From Candidatus Woesebacteria bacterium (GTDB lineage Bacteria > Patescibacteriota > Microgenomatia > UBA10105 > UBA927): a DNA stretch of 7,519 bases. Below the pieces are notes generated by a model. That model searched no databases. It was not told where the DNA came from and saw only the letters and a program-made list of their open reading frames with translations. This document shows positions 6,877-7,519 of the stretch, one piece after another (position 1 is the stretch's first letter; every line of letters starts with the position of its first letter). Position numbers and translations under genes: made by a program. Location of the stretch: positions 1 through 7,519 of the forward strand of contig JAGVFE010000059.1 of assembly GCA_020057765.1 (NCBI GenBank), given 5' to 3'.

Positions 6877-6913
6877 CTGCTCCCGAACAGGGTGGAACCC
6901 TGCCAGGGAGCAG
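6877..6913. repeat. REP-like palindrome, copy 2, inside the transposase gene
   Basis: The 15-base core CAGGGTGGAACCCTG (6888-6902) is flanked by a second perfect pair of 8-base arms, CTGCTCCC (6877-6884) and GGGAGCAG (6906-6913). A 3-base internal loop (GAA opposite CCA) separates the two stems, giving a 37-base hairpin. The right side also allows a competing small hairpin, CCCT (6898-6901) with AGGG (6905-6908). It is translated in frame as part of the transposase linker (EQGGTLPG). Confidence 0.85.
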
Positions 6914-7426
6914 GCGTAAAAAATTCCATGACAAAATAGATTTAATGGCCTATTGCCTCATGCCTAATCACTACCATATTCTCTTGCGTCAAAAAACAAT
7001 TTCCGGGTTGACAGAGTTTATCCGTTCGTTGTCAACATCTTATTCCATGTATTTCAATAAAAAATACCGGCGCGTGGGTTCATTGTTCCAGGGCGTTTTT
7101 AAAGCAACTGATATCAGAGACGAAAATTATTTGCTTTGGGTTTCGCGTTACATTCATCGAAACCCTCCTGATTTTCAAATTTATCCTTACAGCAGTTATG
7201 ATGACTATCTTGGCAAACGCAAAACTGACTGGCTTAATACTAATCTCCTACTCGAATTTTTCCAGAGTAAACGCATGAGCCGCGAGAAAAATTATCAGGA
7301 ATTTGTCGACAACACTAAGGAGGAAACTCCAGCTGATTTCTCCTTTATCACTCTTGAACCGGAAAACGAAGAAGATGAAGTTGAAGAGCGTCTACAAAAA
7401 ACCAGCACCTTGTTACGCTCTCATGG

Positions 7427-7441
7427 CAGGGTGGAACCCTG
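7427..7441. repeat. REP-like palindrome, copy 3, at the transposase stop codon
   Basis: An exact third copy of the 15-base core, in the same orientation as the other two. The last two bases and the following A form the TGA stop of the transposase frame (ending GRVEP). One base beyond it, homology to the dnaE 5' end begins, so it probably marks the right end of the inserted element. Confidence 0.85.
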
Positions 7442-7442
7442 A

Positions 7443-7519
7443 CACCAGGTAATCCAGCTTCCCTAGGCCATCAAGCAAGGATTATTCACTATGCGTATAC
7501 AGGTGAACAAAATCAGACA
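7443..7519 (-). pseudogene. Remnant of a second dnaE 5' end, truncated by the palindrome
   Basis: On the minus strand from the window edge (which cuts the presumed ATG after its last two bases) the frame reads SDFVHLYTHSE, stop, SLLDGLGKLDYLV. It aligns without gaps to codons 2-26 of the intact dnaE in the same orientation. I count 57 of 75 bases identical. Fourteen codons differ and ten of these are synonymous; the others are H8Y (a PHP metal ligand), Y13 to TAA (7482-7484), H24Y and I26V. Homology stops one base from palindrome copy 3. The pattern points to a diverged, once-functional dnaE copy that later decayed, rather than a recent duplication. Whether more of it, or its promoter, lies beyond the right edge cannot be seen. 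Confidence 0.85.

Larger units (their letters stand above)
6729..7442 (+). pseudogene. REP-associated tyrosine transposase (Y1/IS200-like), broken by two stop codons
   Basis: Reading from the ATG at 6729 gives a 237-codon frame with the shape of a RAYT/Y1 transposase, a single-strand DNA nuclease acting on palindromes. The N-terminus MPQKNSRKIY, stop, ENAFYHAYNRGVEK, stop, NIFLDRDDHLAFFHLLK matches the family start (YHxYNRGVEKR), so the TAG at 6759 (codon 11, probably from TTG) and the TGA at 6804 (codon 26, probably from CGA) are nonsense mutations in an otherwise intact frame. Downstream are AYCLMPNHYHILL with the HxH metal pair (H81, H83), the segment TSYSMYFNKKYRRVGSLFQG (candidate catalytic tyrosines Y105 and Y108), SRYIHRNP (about 139-146) and YPYSSYDDYLG. 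A palindrome lies in frame in the linker (about codons 54-58), and another supplies the stop codon. An open frame from TTG 6849 remains but would lack the conserved N-terminal strand, so activity is unlikely. Confidence 0.9.

Noticed and set aside
6697..7441. CRISPR array from the three repeated 15-mers
   Set aside because: Spacing is irregular (about 190 and 540 bases), the repeats are perfect short palindromes, and a coding sequence fills the intervals.
6849..7442. An intact 197-residue transposase starting at TTG 6849
   Set aside because: The conserved family N-terminus lies in the same frame upstream, behind two stop codons; the shorter frame would lack an essential strand and its first codons are ordinary internal codons.
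6759..7484. Stop-codon recoding, since TAG, TGA and TAA all interrupt recognisable frames here
   Set aside because: All three stops would need recoding at once to Leu, Arg and Tyr, while dnaE and the atp genes are free of internal stops and end normally. Pseudogene decay is simpler.

Overview
The window reads as bacterial chromosome, probably from a Patescibacteria/CPR-type lineage. That placement is inferred from protein style: a short ATP synthase delta subunit, a DnaE with a YQDDV motif that ends right after its OB fold, and a transposase of the small Y1/REP-associated (RAYT) type with its own palindromes. No rRNA or marker gene is present to confirm it.

Positions 1-3368, minus strand, hold the first part of an F1Fo-ATP synthase operon in the order atpZ/I-like, atpB (a), atpE (c), atpF (b), atpH (delta), atpA (alpha, cut by the window edge). 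Genes are 4-12 bases apart. The c-subunit motif predicts proton coupling, and only atpE has a clear Shine-Dalgarno sequence, which fits the high copy number of c. A near-consensus sigma70-type promoter lies between dnaE and atpZ, so close to the atpZ ATG that the start of that gene or transcript is puzzling.

Positions 3407-6619, minus strand, hold a complete dnaE (replicative DNA polymerase III alpha, 1070 residues). Its PHP metal site, three catalytic aspartates and an internal clamp-binding motif are all visible. It has a good ribosome binding site and a candidate -10 box.

Positions 6690-7519 are the accessory part. A RAYT transposase gene runs on the plus strand from an ATG at 6729 and carries two in-frame nonsense codons (TAG 6759, TGA 6804), so only its later part remains as an open frame. 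Three exact copies of the 15-base palindrome CAGGGTGGAACCCTG go with it: one upstream inside a promoter-like element, one inside the coding sequence in frame, and one forming the stop codon. One base beyond the last copy lies a second dnaE 5' end (codons 2-26, minus strand). It is about 76% identical to the intact gene, differs mostly at synonymous sites, and is interrupted by TAA. This transposase/palindrome/dnaE-remnant junction is the most unusual part of the window.
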